A DNA stretch of 64,000 nucleotides from Monomorium pharaonis. Lineage: Eukaryota; Arthropoda; Insecta; Hymenoptera; Formicidae. The position numbers were made by a program, and so were the translations under genes. The stretch spans positions 21,619,116 through 21,683,115 of the forward strand of contig NC_050474.1 in NCBI RefSeq assembly GCF_013373865.1, given 5' to 3'. The notes under the pieces were generated by a model. That model was not told the origin of the DNA, did no database searches, and saw only the letters and a list, made by a program, of their open reading frames with translations. This document shows, piece by piece, positions 1-11,000 of the stretch. The first letter of the stretch is position 1, and every line of letters begins with the position of its first letter.

Positions 1-13
1 ATTTTTGTTTTAG

Positions 14-209
14 GACAATACTGGATACTGCATATAATGTGGCCAGAATACGAACTTTCATTGTATGCGCCCAATATGTGGTGTCACAAGACGCTCTATA
101 TTTTTTCTTTGGTACATCTATGCGTAATATACGCGGTTTTATTTGTAATATTAATAATGGCGATCGGCCTGGCTTTCTGCAGAATTTTGGAATGCCCTTT
201 ACCGGAAAG
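14..209 (+). CDS. Internal exon of a multi-pass membrane protein (partial gene)
   Basis: An acceptor (TTTTGTTTTAG) ends at 13 and a consensus donor (AAAG|GTAAGTC) begins at 210. Between them, the frame with codons starting at 16 is open for 64 codons plus two bases. It begins QYWILHIMWPEYE and contains a long hydrophobic run (about 25 residues, IFSLVHLCVIYAVLFVILIM) followed by AIGLAFCRILECPLPE. This frame has only 58 codons after its first Met, so a longest-ORF search would favour the neighbouring frame, which lacks a clear membrane segment. The pattern (conserved-looking Trp and Cys before a membrane helix, Cys after it) recalls insect TMEM272-like small membrane proteins, but that is only a guess. 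Upstream exons are off the left edge. The exon ends in phase 2. Possible next acceptors at 474, 1239 and 1270 would each give a short basic or charged C-terminus. Confidence 0.45.
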
Positions 210-874
210 GTAAGTCGATTTTTGTAATTTGGAATTATCAGTTTGTCTAGATATAGTTTCTGACAAACGACGAAAAAACAAATTAATAGAGTAAATTATG
301 TAATATTATTCAATTTAATCTAATGAGATGTATGTTTAAAATATGTATAAGGTTTAAAAGTTTAAAGAAGTTTCTAATAATTATTTGTATAAAAACTTCC
401 ATTATTAATACGTATTTTATATAAATAATTCTCAGATTTCTGTATTTCTCTCCATATATCGCAGACACAATAAGCGACAATATATTTCAGTCAAAATTAA
501 TCTTTATAAAAATTAAATGATGGAAGAGTAACCCAGATGCTGTACGAACTTTTCTTGAGATATATGAATATTGCTTATAATGAAAATAACGCGCGATGTT
601 GACCCAATTCTCGTAGAATTGACGATGGAAACTACCTTACGACACGGCGTCTATGAAAAATATTTTGTCCCAGCGCACCGCGGTTCAATCTGCGTATGTT
701 ACAACATTCGATACATTTGAAGAGCTGAGTAGCAAGGGTCGTGTAACATGAGGATCATATAAACGCACCGATCATGTTTCTATCGTCGGCGAAATGTGAA
801 TACCGCTCGTAGCTCGTGTTGCGTGCCCAGTATATATAATAACGACGTGATTAGAGTATTCACACAACGATTAC

Positions 875-906
<32 letters not shown>

Positions 907-1270
907 TATATATATGTGTGTGTGTGTGTGTATATACCATATGTATAAATGCTTAACATTGCAAACATATCCGTATCGTAATTTGGTCGTTTGTGTTTTT
1001 CATAAAAATGGCAAATTCTTGTTGAAATTACGTGATTGCGCATGAAATAATCGCTAACAAAAAATGTGCCTTGAACTGATACAGTCTAGACAGCATCTTT
1101 TTTTATTCGATCTATCTTAAATCAACGCACACATTAAAGAATAAAATAAAATAAAACAAACCTTATACATAGGAACGCAATGAACCCACGATCAATAGGA
1201 GCATACTCATGCTTCAAAGCACGTCCGTTTTGCTTTCAGATACAAATAACCACGGCGATCCGTTCGTCAG
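210..1270 (+). other. Probable intron / non-coding, AT-rich
   Basis: This stretch follows the 210 donor. It holds a long pyrimidine-rich acceptor ending ATATCGCAG near 474, a second acceptor (TTTTGCTTTCAG) at 1239, and the TA/TG microsatellite. I see no convincing internal coding exon. Confidence 0.35.
874..936. repeat. Compound (TA)n/(TG)n microsatellite
   Basis: Uninterrupted TA units run into CACA, more TA units, then about eight TG units and TATATA. Open frames across it simply translate the repeat and are not genes. Confidence 0.95.
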
Positions 1271-1498
1271 AATAAAATCCGTGAGAAGAAAAAAAAGAAG
1301 TTGACGGCCGGAGCTGGCGGCTGGAGTTTAGAGAGACGCAAGGTTCTAGAAGATCTGGAGGAGGAGGATGATGACGACGACGACGGTACGCGGAGCGATG
1401 TTGATCTGGACGAGGACAATTGCGGCAACAAGATCGTACAGGAGGTGAAGTATTGTAGTAAAGTGCAGTTTCGTGCGCCGGATATCATCGAGCTGTGA
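1271..1498 (+). CDS. Candidate terminal exon encoding an acidic C-terminus
   Basis: An acceptor-like CGTTCGTCAG ends at 1270. From there the frame is open for 75 codons to a TGA at 1496-1498, with a second TGA next and AATAAA at 1501-1506. The protein starts with a lysine cluster (NKIREKKKKK), then a Gly/Ala patch, then an acidic stretch (DLEEEDDDDDDG, later DVDLDEDN), and ends KVQFRAPDIIEL, a hydrophobic tail that could be a PDZ-type end. Codon choice looks coding. The exon needs a phase-0 upstream partner, whereas the exon at 14-209 ends in phase 2, so either an exon is missing between them or this belongs to another transcript. A better acceptor at 1239 would instead give two other frames that stop quickly. 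Family not recognised. Confidence 0.35.
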   Translation, partial: NKIREKKKKKLTAGAGGWSLERRKVLEDLEEEDDDDDDGTRSDVDLDEDNCGNKIVQEVKYCSKVQFRAPDIIEL

Positions 1499-3118
1499 TG
1501 AATAAACGATGCCCCGGTGAAAGGATTCCGGAAACGGCAGAAGCGACTCGTGATCTCAAAAACTTCCCCTAACGCTAACAAGCATGCTGGCCGCGAGGGC
1601 AGGATTTGCAAGATGAAAGAGGACGGTGAAGGGAAACGGATAACGAGGTAACGCGAAAGGAAAGCGCCGTCGAAGGTCGACGGAGGATGTATGTCACTTT
1701 CGATAATCGAGGTCTCGAGTCTCGACACGTGCGAGACCCCCGTGATAGAGTCTATGCATTTTCCGCTGAGGGGAAATCAGCGTGACGGAAATGTATCAGC
1801 GAGGGATCCCGAGGATCGCGAAGAAATTATCTCTTGGCGAATGCAGGCGGATACAATGGAATGAAAGCGCGTGTGTAACCCTCATCATTCGACTTACCCC
1901 AATTAATTCGTAAAATATCGAAAGAGAAGTAAATTCCGCGGTAACATTGAAGCAATGTTAAAAAAAAAACAACACATGACTTTCAGTAACACGATCCTTT
2001 TGAGATGTTAATTGAGATGTTAAAGTATCGCTGTCAAACTCTTATTATTTGTAATTTCACGGAAATGCGCATGGCAGGGGATTTACATAATTTCCTGGAT
2101 TTAGCCGGATGTGCAATAAAGGAAATCCGAAAGGAAACAGACTGAAACTTTCATCGGCGAAAGAAGATTACCCCGAAGAATGCTTGTAAGAATGATACTA
2201 GGATTGGAGCACATCTTCGCAGAATATTTTCCGAAGGATTTCGTCCCTGTGGTATCGATCTAAGTCGATCTGCCCTAGCTGCGGTTTGGCGAAGAAATCG
2301 ATACGGAGCCTCCCAGTCGTATCAAAACAAGGATCTCCGATTCTCATCGCCCTGCTCGTTTCTCTCTTTTTACGCGCCAATTAAATGCAGAAATTGAATT
2401 TCGAAGCACGTAACATAACTTAATTGAATTAGAAATTGATCAAGAGCAATACATTTTCTTTCCTCCCGGAAATATTTGCCGAGGAACTCAACATTGTTTT
2501 AATATCGATTCGGCGTGAATAATTGTCAGATCTACAATCATCGATCTTCCAATTTTAATTTAGCCGACGTAAGTCTATTGATTTTCTCCCTGATTTTTAT
2601 CGTGTAACTTCCAGTAAGAATGCAAATAAGCCAAAAGAGAAATGTATTTCTTCTTAGCCTGTCATAAGTAACTGTAAAAACTTTGATCAAAATGAATATT
2701 TTGAAATAAATTTGTCCTGCAAGACTTCTCTTGGCAATTGGAGATCTCGAGCTCGAGTTTAGTTAATTCTCACGTAGATACGCCCCCGCGGAAAACACAA
2801 CGCATAGCAAACTCGACGAAGCACGTTTGAAGGCTGCACAAAGTTGGAGAATTCGCGGAAGTCCTACGACTACAGTTTTACGATGGCGTAATGCCTCGTG
2901 TAAAGTTGTGGCTCACTCAAACGTGAAGAACTTCGGATTTCACGGAGTTCCGTGTTATTACACTTCGAATGCCTGAAGAAGCGAAGAAATAGTGAAAAAG
3001 CCAACACACGAAGGAGAACGAAACCAGGTATCAACTTATCGAGCGGTAACGACCACCCTACGACGACGACGATGACGACGTGTTTCTGCCGACACAACGC
3101 GCAAATCCGCTTCATTGA
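1499..3118. other. No supported gene
   Basis: Moderately AT-rich DNA. A - strand donor-like GGG|GTAAGTCG lies near 1890, but no convincing exon leads into it. A short - strand open frame at 2198-2380 has no splice or start support. Confidence 0.4.
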
Positions 3119-3343
3119 ATCAAGTCTGGCGAAAATAGTTCTACTGAGGCAACTGAGTTCCTCTCCTCGCTTAGTGACGGAAGTGTTATCGAGATTATTT
3201 GTCCCGGTCATTCGATGTTCTCCGTCGTGAAGATAACTCGTGCGGAATTTAATGTTCGCCCGCTGGAATACACAGCTGTAATTCGTAAATGTGTTAAAAT
3301 TTTCGATCATTTTTCTTCCGATAATATCGAGCGCCGGCCGAAG
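3119..3343 (+). CDS. Candidate 5' coding exon, unknown protein
   Basis: The frame is open for 75 codons from just after a TGA at 3116 and ends exactly at a consensus donor (CCGAAG|GTAAGTAG) in phase 0. The only in-frame Met is at 3215 and gives 43 residues, MFSVVKITRAEF... to DNIERRPK. The context of that ATG is weak (T at -3), so the coding part may begin upstream through an acceptor; CATTGAATCAAG near 3124 is possible. Two other frames across the same DNA are also open, which lowers confidence. An excellent acceptor of the same phase lies at 4455, so the two may form one gene. Family not recognised. Confidence 0.35.
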
Positions 3344-4455
3344 GTAAGTAGACGTTTAAGTGGATGATTAAGGATATTTTAACACGAGGTAGAACATGTA
3401 AAAGGAGGCGGATCTCGTATTATCTTTTTTACTTCGTTTTTTTGTGTCCCTCTTTAAGTCAAATAATAAAAACCTCAATTTTTCAAATTAATCTCTTTCT
3501 TTGAGGAAAGAATATATAATAGATAGCTCAAATGAACAGAGGCATTCAGTCTTTGCATTTTATACGAAATTTATTAAAATTTATAACGTAACTTTTCGCT
3601 TCTTTATTCATTACTGCGTTCAAATCGCTTCTTGCTTTCGTTTAAAATACTCTGTTATGATATGTCAGACCAGAAAAGAGGCGTCGACTCTCAAAAGGAA
3701 CCAAGCGCACCTTGGCGTATAACTAGCGAGCTGCTAGTAGCTGCGTACTATCGACTAATACACCAATCTTAACGCGATCGATTAATGTACTCGTCGCGAG
3801 TAAAATTTTTCGACCATAAAAAGGATTTTGTTGTTACAAACAGATTTTCGTACACATACATGGATTATTGCACAGATACACGGATATGCTCACACACGCG
3901 TACTACTTTTTTACAAATATTTGTACTGAGCATGACGCCCATAGATCGTTGTCGCTCTCGTTTCGCTCTTCGAATTTCACGGGATAATAATGTAAATAGT
4001 ATGATTCTCGCGTTATCATTCGAGAAATAACGCAATTAACGGGATAGAAGTTAACGAACCAATTAATGATACACCCAACGTTCTTGCTGGAACATTACCT
4101 CGGTTCAATGCTCAAATACGCTTCTTTCCAGAAACCCGACAATTAACTGTTTTCTCTCTTAATTTTTTTGTGAGAAAATTGTTTTCCAATCATTCCTTGC
4201 AAAAGAAAGGAAGTGACGAAAGCATAAGGACAAGAAGCAGCAAAAGAGATTGTATCGATCATGCTGATTTCATAGAAATGGTAGACGAACAGAATAACAG
4301 AGTAAATCGAGTCAAAGTTGAAAGCCTCTGCTTCAAATAAGATGTAAAAATTGATGGGTTACGATCAGAATGCAGATTAAATTGAGCGAAAGTAGGTCAG
4401 TGAGCGGGATTCTAAGTAAAAATGCGATTCATCCTGCGATCCTTTTCCTTCGCAG

Positions 4456-4644
4456 GTGCTCTTTAAAATACATTTCGACGTTATAAAAATTATTAATTAC
4501 TCAACAAAACGATACGCGTGTAAAAATATCGAATGTATAAATGCTCATAAATATATCGTTATCTCAATGAAGAAATTTAATCCTAGAGTGCTACCGTGGG
4601 TAAATTTCCACTCAGGAGCTAATTCAGTATTTGCTATTAAATAG
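4456..4644 (+). CDS. Candidate second exon, unknown protein
   Basis: A strong acceptor (CCTTTTCCTTCGCAG) ends at 4455. The exon that follows is open in phase 0 for 62 codons to TAG, starting VLFKIHFDVIKIINYSTK and ending SGANSVFAIK. The phase matches the donor at 3343, so a 3343-to-4456 splice with a 1.1 kb intron would give a protein of about 105 residues from Met 3215. The codons are AT-rich and no domain is recognised, so this could equally be an untranslated exon. An AATAAA occurs at about 4863. Confidence 0.25.
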   Translation: MLFKIHFDVIKIINYSTKRYACKNIECINAHKYIVISMKKFNPRVLPWVNFHSGANSVFAIK

Positions 4645-4969
4645 CAGCGCTATCCAGGAGCTTGTGGTTCCACCTATTTTCCTCTTTAGTCTATATTTAT
4701 GGACAGTATCAGATCTACACTACGTTCTTTATGACCTATGATTTTAAGCTTGCCTGAGTAAATATTCACCTATAATAGTGTTAATGTAACTTGTTTATAA
4801 TTTTTTGCAATATATATTATATTTTGCAAGTAAGTTTTTTTTACAAATTAATCAATTATATGAATAAAGAAATACTTAAAAGAAAGCTATTTCAGCAATT
4901 TTAAATAAATCTTGCGATAATTTTTCTGACTATGACAGTGGTATCTGTCAGAATATTATTTTCAGTAGT

Positions 4970-5023
4970 ATAAATCAATATATAATTATCATTTGTCATT
5001 CAAATAATAATTATATTGATTTA
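4970..5023. repeat. Short inverted repeat (hairpin)
   Basis: ATAAATCAATATATAATTAT and following bases at 4970-4995 are the near-complete reverse complement of 5001-5023 (one bulge, one mismatch), leaving a 5-base loop TCATT. Flanking GACAGTGGTATCTGTC and CAGACAGATGTCAC also resemble each other in opposite orientation, so a longer imperfect foldback is possible. Confidence 0.75.
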
Positions 5024-8000
5024 TTCCACTTAAAAAGACAGACAAAATCATTTATTAGTCAAATGACATCTACCTATTAATAAACAGACAGATGTCACTT
5101 ACTTCTTTTATTTTTATTTTCAACTTTTATATATTTTTTATATATCCTATCTTATCACCAATTGGATTTTCGGAAAAAAGTAATTTTTTTATTCCTAGAT
5201 ACCAATTCAGTTTTATCACCTTGCAGCTTATAAAGTAAACATAAAAAGACGTAGAAAAAATTTTAATTGTGTGAGTAAATTTATATCTATAATATTAACA
5301 TTAAAAAAATATGAGTAGCGCTCTAGGATTAAAACACAGAGTGTTTCAATTCTGTTCTAAGAAATTTTCCGAATTGCAAAATTTATCACACTATATTCGA
5401 CGAATAAACACGCTGTTTTAACTTACGATAAAAATGTATAATGCTAAACTTAGGAGACTTTATAATTAGGCCGACAGTACATTTCATTCTGTCGACACAC
5501 CGTGTAATGCGTGTTATGAACGCGTCTCGAACATCCTGCGTAAAGGACTTCGATCCAGGCGTCGTCTTTTTGCGATTACGACGCGACCGATCGCGCCTCA
5601 GTGCAAAACAAGAAAAAAATAGATCGAGAGAGAAGAAGGAGAGAAAAGGAACAATGCGTCAATTAAATCAGCAAGCTTCGCTCCAAGCGTTGAGTGCAAG
5701 GGTATGTCTCGCGAGGGCAGATTTTGCATTATTAAATAGATACCGAAAGCAGTGATTGTAGACATATAAAGATGAGACGTTAAATTCTAACGTCAACGAA
5801 AATTTCATCGGGAACGCGTAAATGTGCTCAAATCTAATATCATGACAGAAAACACATATATTTTTGCACGTATATATGGATATTTGTACGCTCGTTTAGC
5901 TGAATATTCTCAGTTCTAACGCGATCTATTTGGGCGGATAATTTGTATAATTTTTTTTACATAGAATTAGAACAAGCCTGATGGACGTTAACTATAACAA
6001 TTCCATACATTAATATTTCTTCTTTATGTATCTATAGTCACTGTGTCGGGTCAGACGAGTAAATGCTTTATAAACGGACGAAAAAGCAACAGCATTTACT
6101 CGTATGACGCACATTATGCGTGTAAATATAGATATACTCGTACGAAAATAAGAGATAATTTCTCCGATAACAAAAATTTGACCAAACGTAGCGATAGGCG
6201 ATCTACGAGAATGAAAAGCGTTTCAACGGGCCATTAATTCTTGCTTCAGGTACATCGTTCTTGTGTTTGCAACCTGCGACTGGTTCGAAAACGGGTCCAT
6301 ACTTTATTTATTACTAAATAAATACGAATAAATAAATACGGTGATTGTGTCGTACAATTAAGGCTGTGTGGCTCAGCTCGTCAGCGTGCACGCAAACGTA
6401 AAATGAATTTCCGCTGGGGACGCGCCTTCTACCATATTTTCGTACTTGTCATTTACCATATATTATTTCAACGAGTAAAACTCTCAATCGAACGGACGCT
6501 AGAAAACGAGAATACGCTTTACTATTATTTGTTTGTCACGTACAGAATTACCAAATAAAATAATTCAAAATAAAAAAAAAACCAATAATACGGAAATCGA
6601 AAATGTAAAATAATTACCCGATTATATCGTCATTTTTGATCAAAAGTTTTTGAACGAAAACTAATTAAGATTGTGTCGATTAAACATTGAGAGCATGGTT
6701 CGCTTGCTTTGAAATATCGTATGCGCTTGAACACAAAATGTTGCTGCTGGCTTTCTCTATGAGATGTAGCATTTCATTTTGATAAAATTAAACAATAAAA
6801 TAATGTATACCTTATCACGTCAGACAAGGCAGAAGTTTTAACGGAATTGTGACAGGTAATAGTTAAATTGAGGTTTTATCTATATTGTAAAAACGCGATG
6901 CTATCACAGTTGGTTTCATAAAAACAACGACCATACGTCACAGTCATACATGACAGCTACGGATATAAATCATATGATGGCCAGAGACACGTGCCCATAC
7001 ATATGAAACTCACGTGTGACTGAGGAAATTCTGGACAAGAGTGTGAATATTTGAATGTAAAAGTGACCCAATTCCAAATATCATATTGAGTTAAACTCAC
7101 TAAGTTTTCCTACGACATGACAGTTTATCACAAAGAACACATATAAGAATTTCGATTATCCGAAATAATGTTAATGATAATACCGTTATTTTTTTTCTTT
7201 CTTTTTCTTTTTCTCATTAACAAGATATCTATTATTAGGTATTATTGCGCAAAATGTATTCTCGCTGTGCGTTTAATGGCAAACGTACCCGCTGTTCGCG
7301 ATGTTACAATACGCCGGGATACATCACGGCATTATATTTGACGTAAACAAAAGCTTTGGATGGGAAAACCACATTGAATGCAAAATGTGCGACGGGGATC
7401 CAGAGAGATTCGTCTTAGCTCGTTGAAATACGAGCTCACTAGCTTGCGTAGGTGACCGACAGTAAATTGTGCATCGATTTTCATTCGCGAAAATTCGACA
7501 ATAGTTCCCGGCTTTGCGGTATCTATCCCGAAGCAGATAGAAACGTAGTAGGAAAAGCGAAAAAGAGAGAGAGAAAGGAAAGACGTGAATCGCGGTGCTG
7601 AGCGCTACACTAAATCTCTGTATTTTATATCATTTTGAAATCCCGAGAGAACCAATTTGAAATAAGGCTAAATTGATGAATAAAGTAAAGATCCATATCA
7701 AGCTTTCATTTAAGTAATAGACAACTAATTATTTCTTTTTGCGCAAGATATATTTTAAAAAATGTGAACCATGCGTTTAACGTAACCAGCAATTTAAAGT
7801 CTTTTTTGCATTTAAAAATAATAAAAGGTGCACTAAATAATGTATGATATGTTATGACGGTAATAATGCCAAAATTAAATAAAACACATTTTTCTTGATA
7901 AATCACATTATTATTCGCGCGTGAATGTAGTGCAATCATGTAAGGATTCTTACTTAACAAATGTACAAATGTCAACGAATGTGGAAATCTGTAAATTAGA

Positions 8001-11000
8001 GAAAACTACAACGAGAGAGGGAGAGAGAGGAAGAGAAAGAGAGAGAGAGAGAGAGAAAGTATGCATTTGTATGTATATGTATCGTGAGAATATATTATTG
8101 ACCCGTCCACGATCTATTCTTGATTGCTTAATCGTGAATAATTACGAGTTAGGATTGTCTATAAGGATAATCGATCAGTACAGTGCGTCCTGTATATAAT
8201 GTGTCGTATGTGAGCTACTATGTTGTTGATTAACTATTTGGGTTATCAACGGCGTTCATGTTCGGTATCGTTAATGCACATGCGTGCGTTCGTGTGTGCG
8301 TAAGTGCGTGAATGCGCGTGATAACGTCGATAATGATAACGCTAGAATGGAAGGCATTCTGATTTTTGCAGCAATCTCATGATCATGCATTGTCACGGAT
8401 CGGAGATATATTCTGCTATTAAAAAAAAAAAAAATAACAATTATTTTGTGCATTTATGCAAGATTTCGTTAAAAATTCGTGTGGAACGGTTTATATCGTT
8501 CCTAAAAGCACATTAGAAAAAGATACCATTCTAGAGTTAACAACTCGCCGAAAATAATGACAAAGAATCGCGAATGTTCGTTTCCGACTAGAATAATTAG
8601 TGTATGAATCGATTAATCGCTTAGTGAGAGACAGTGACAGAGAGACCTGATTTTTCATTCATTCCACTGGTACTACGTTCGTACGGCGTTATGTGTTTTT
8701 TGTCTTTGTGTAGGAACAAACAACTATTACGATGCCTAAGCTAACAGTTATAAAATGTACGAGACACGCGTAGGATATATCTAATGTATATAACGATATA
8801 TCAGTCGATATAGATGATATTTTGTCTTGATAATTGCGCGAATGCGGCGTAACTTTATACTCGAGGATAAGTCGGCAGACGGGACGTTGTGATAAATAGT
8901 GTATCATATATCGAATAATTTGGAAGACCATCGAGATAAGGCCCGAATGAAATCTCGATATGAAATCACAGTCCTCTCCCCGGCTTCGGTCCCCACCTAG
9001 GTATAAGGTAATATATATCATCGAGATTAGAACAATTATGTTACCAGACGTACTGTTGAGATGTCGTTGAATTTCCTAGGATAGAGAAGTAGAGTTTATT
9101 TATTTTTATACTGGACGCCCTCTCTCCGCCAGGTACAGCAGGGTCCGTTGTACCTGATTGGGCACGTGGGATACCCGTTATCAATATGCGCGACATTTTT
9201 CGGTTAATTCGGAAATGTATGCGCGCGCGGTTCATCAGTTCTCTCTCGTGTTGATTTTCCACAGATAATTGCAGATCCGTTTCGACGCTGATTATCGCTG
9301 AAAAACGTATGTGCGCGCGCGCGTCGATTGTTTAATCCTCGTGGCGCGAAACGAATAAGTGATAAACGTGCGGAAACGATTAGTATTAGCGTTAACAATG
9401 CGAATGATCGAAACGCGATACGCGATTAATGATACTTTATCCACTACAAAATGTATAATCCGCCGAAAATGTATAACGGCCGAGTACATCGCTACCGCTG
9501 GTACATCGGCCGGTACATTCGATTCAAAGACATTTTGTCCCCTCGAATCGCTCGGGGCGTCGACTTATTAAGGGTGGATTTTTGCCGGACACTGCGTTAT
9601 GTGTTTTAGCGATACGTACGTGTTTTTAGCTATTAGGATTATTTGCACGCGCCAAGTCGCGAATTGTGGTCCAGGCTTTAACGTAGAATTTACATGCAGC
9701 GTCACGCAGACCGTTTCTCGTCCGTCGCGACGAGACGTCTCGTGCATACATCGATCGTACTTTTCTACATCATTTTCGCCCTTAACGAAATAACTTATGG
9801 TTGGTCGCTTCGGTCCAATTTCGTAGTTACATCTAGAGTCCTCTTTCAGCCTCTTGCGAGCCTCGCGTGCGCGACAGTGGCGTAAGTCAGGAGCATAAAT
9901 CGTGCAATGGAGAATTCGAGAACTTAGGAAATTTCTAAGTGTTACACGGTGTCGAATTATATATTAAAAGGGGATTAATAAAATTTAGCGATAGTAGTTT
10001 GTTAAAATTTACGTTTAGAGGAAGAGTATTATTCATCAATAATTCCAAGAGAATTGTTAAATATATACGTGGTTGTCGAACGCTTGTTAAATTTATTCGA
10101 CAAATTTATAAATGTGTTAATACGTTGCAAATTTTAATTCCTCGTAGAGATTAATTAGTCGCGAAAGGATTTTAAGGAACGATGCATCGGTGTAATAAAG
10201 CGTGCATATAATTGCTCGATGAATGTGTACGAATATCATGACGAAAAATTGCCGTTAAAACTCCGTTTCTCGCACGAGTTTTAACTGCAATTGACACGTA
10301 TGCACATACGTATATTCGTGTTAATCCCGTTACGCCACTGTGCAAAATCGGTGCTTGTTTCAGCGGAAATCGATGCACTCGTTCATGCTCATCACGCGTA
10401 CCATACACACCGCGAATAAACTTTCCTCAAAAAGAAATCGCATCGATCGAACGCCACGAGAAGCGACGTCGGAACTTATAATTTCCCGTCGCATTAAAAA
10501 GAAGATGACATGTATTCGTTATTTCCGCCATGATTTATTATCATGTTCGTATGAAAAGAGTTTGAAAACAACGAAGGAGGAAATTCGAGTCTTTCGCTTC
10601 AACAAGTTATCATCAACGAGAATACAATAAATTCTTGATAAAATTTTTTTATGAAAAATTTTCAGAGACAAAAATTTTGACGATTATTTTGAGAACTATT
10701 ATTATTCTGTGAATACTGCTGGTAAAAAATTTTTTAAACTTTCTTGTAAACTTCAAAATTTTGCAAAAATTTTCTGTGAAAAATCTAAGAAAAGGAAAAA
10801 ATAGGCTTTCTTAATATTTCTGAAGTGTTTCAATTCATAAAAATTTTGAGAGAAATTTTAATTAAGAATTCAAACGGAAAAACAGAAAATAATTATCGCG
10901 CATATAAACTGTGTTACTGATAAAACGCGCTAATTAAAACAGGTATTAAGTCATTAATAAATAATCAATTTACCTATACACGGTTTACGTCGTGTTGCAC

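Noticed and set aside
780..1043. - strand frame across the TA/TG microsatellite
   Set aside because: Its His-Thr/Tyr-Ile repeats are a translation of the microsatellite.
1267..1728. Long - strand frame, Ser-rich (153 codons)
   Set aside because: It is the antisense of the GAG/GAC-rich acidic exon; the poly-Ser run is simply the reverse complement of Asp/Glu codons.
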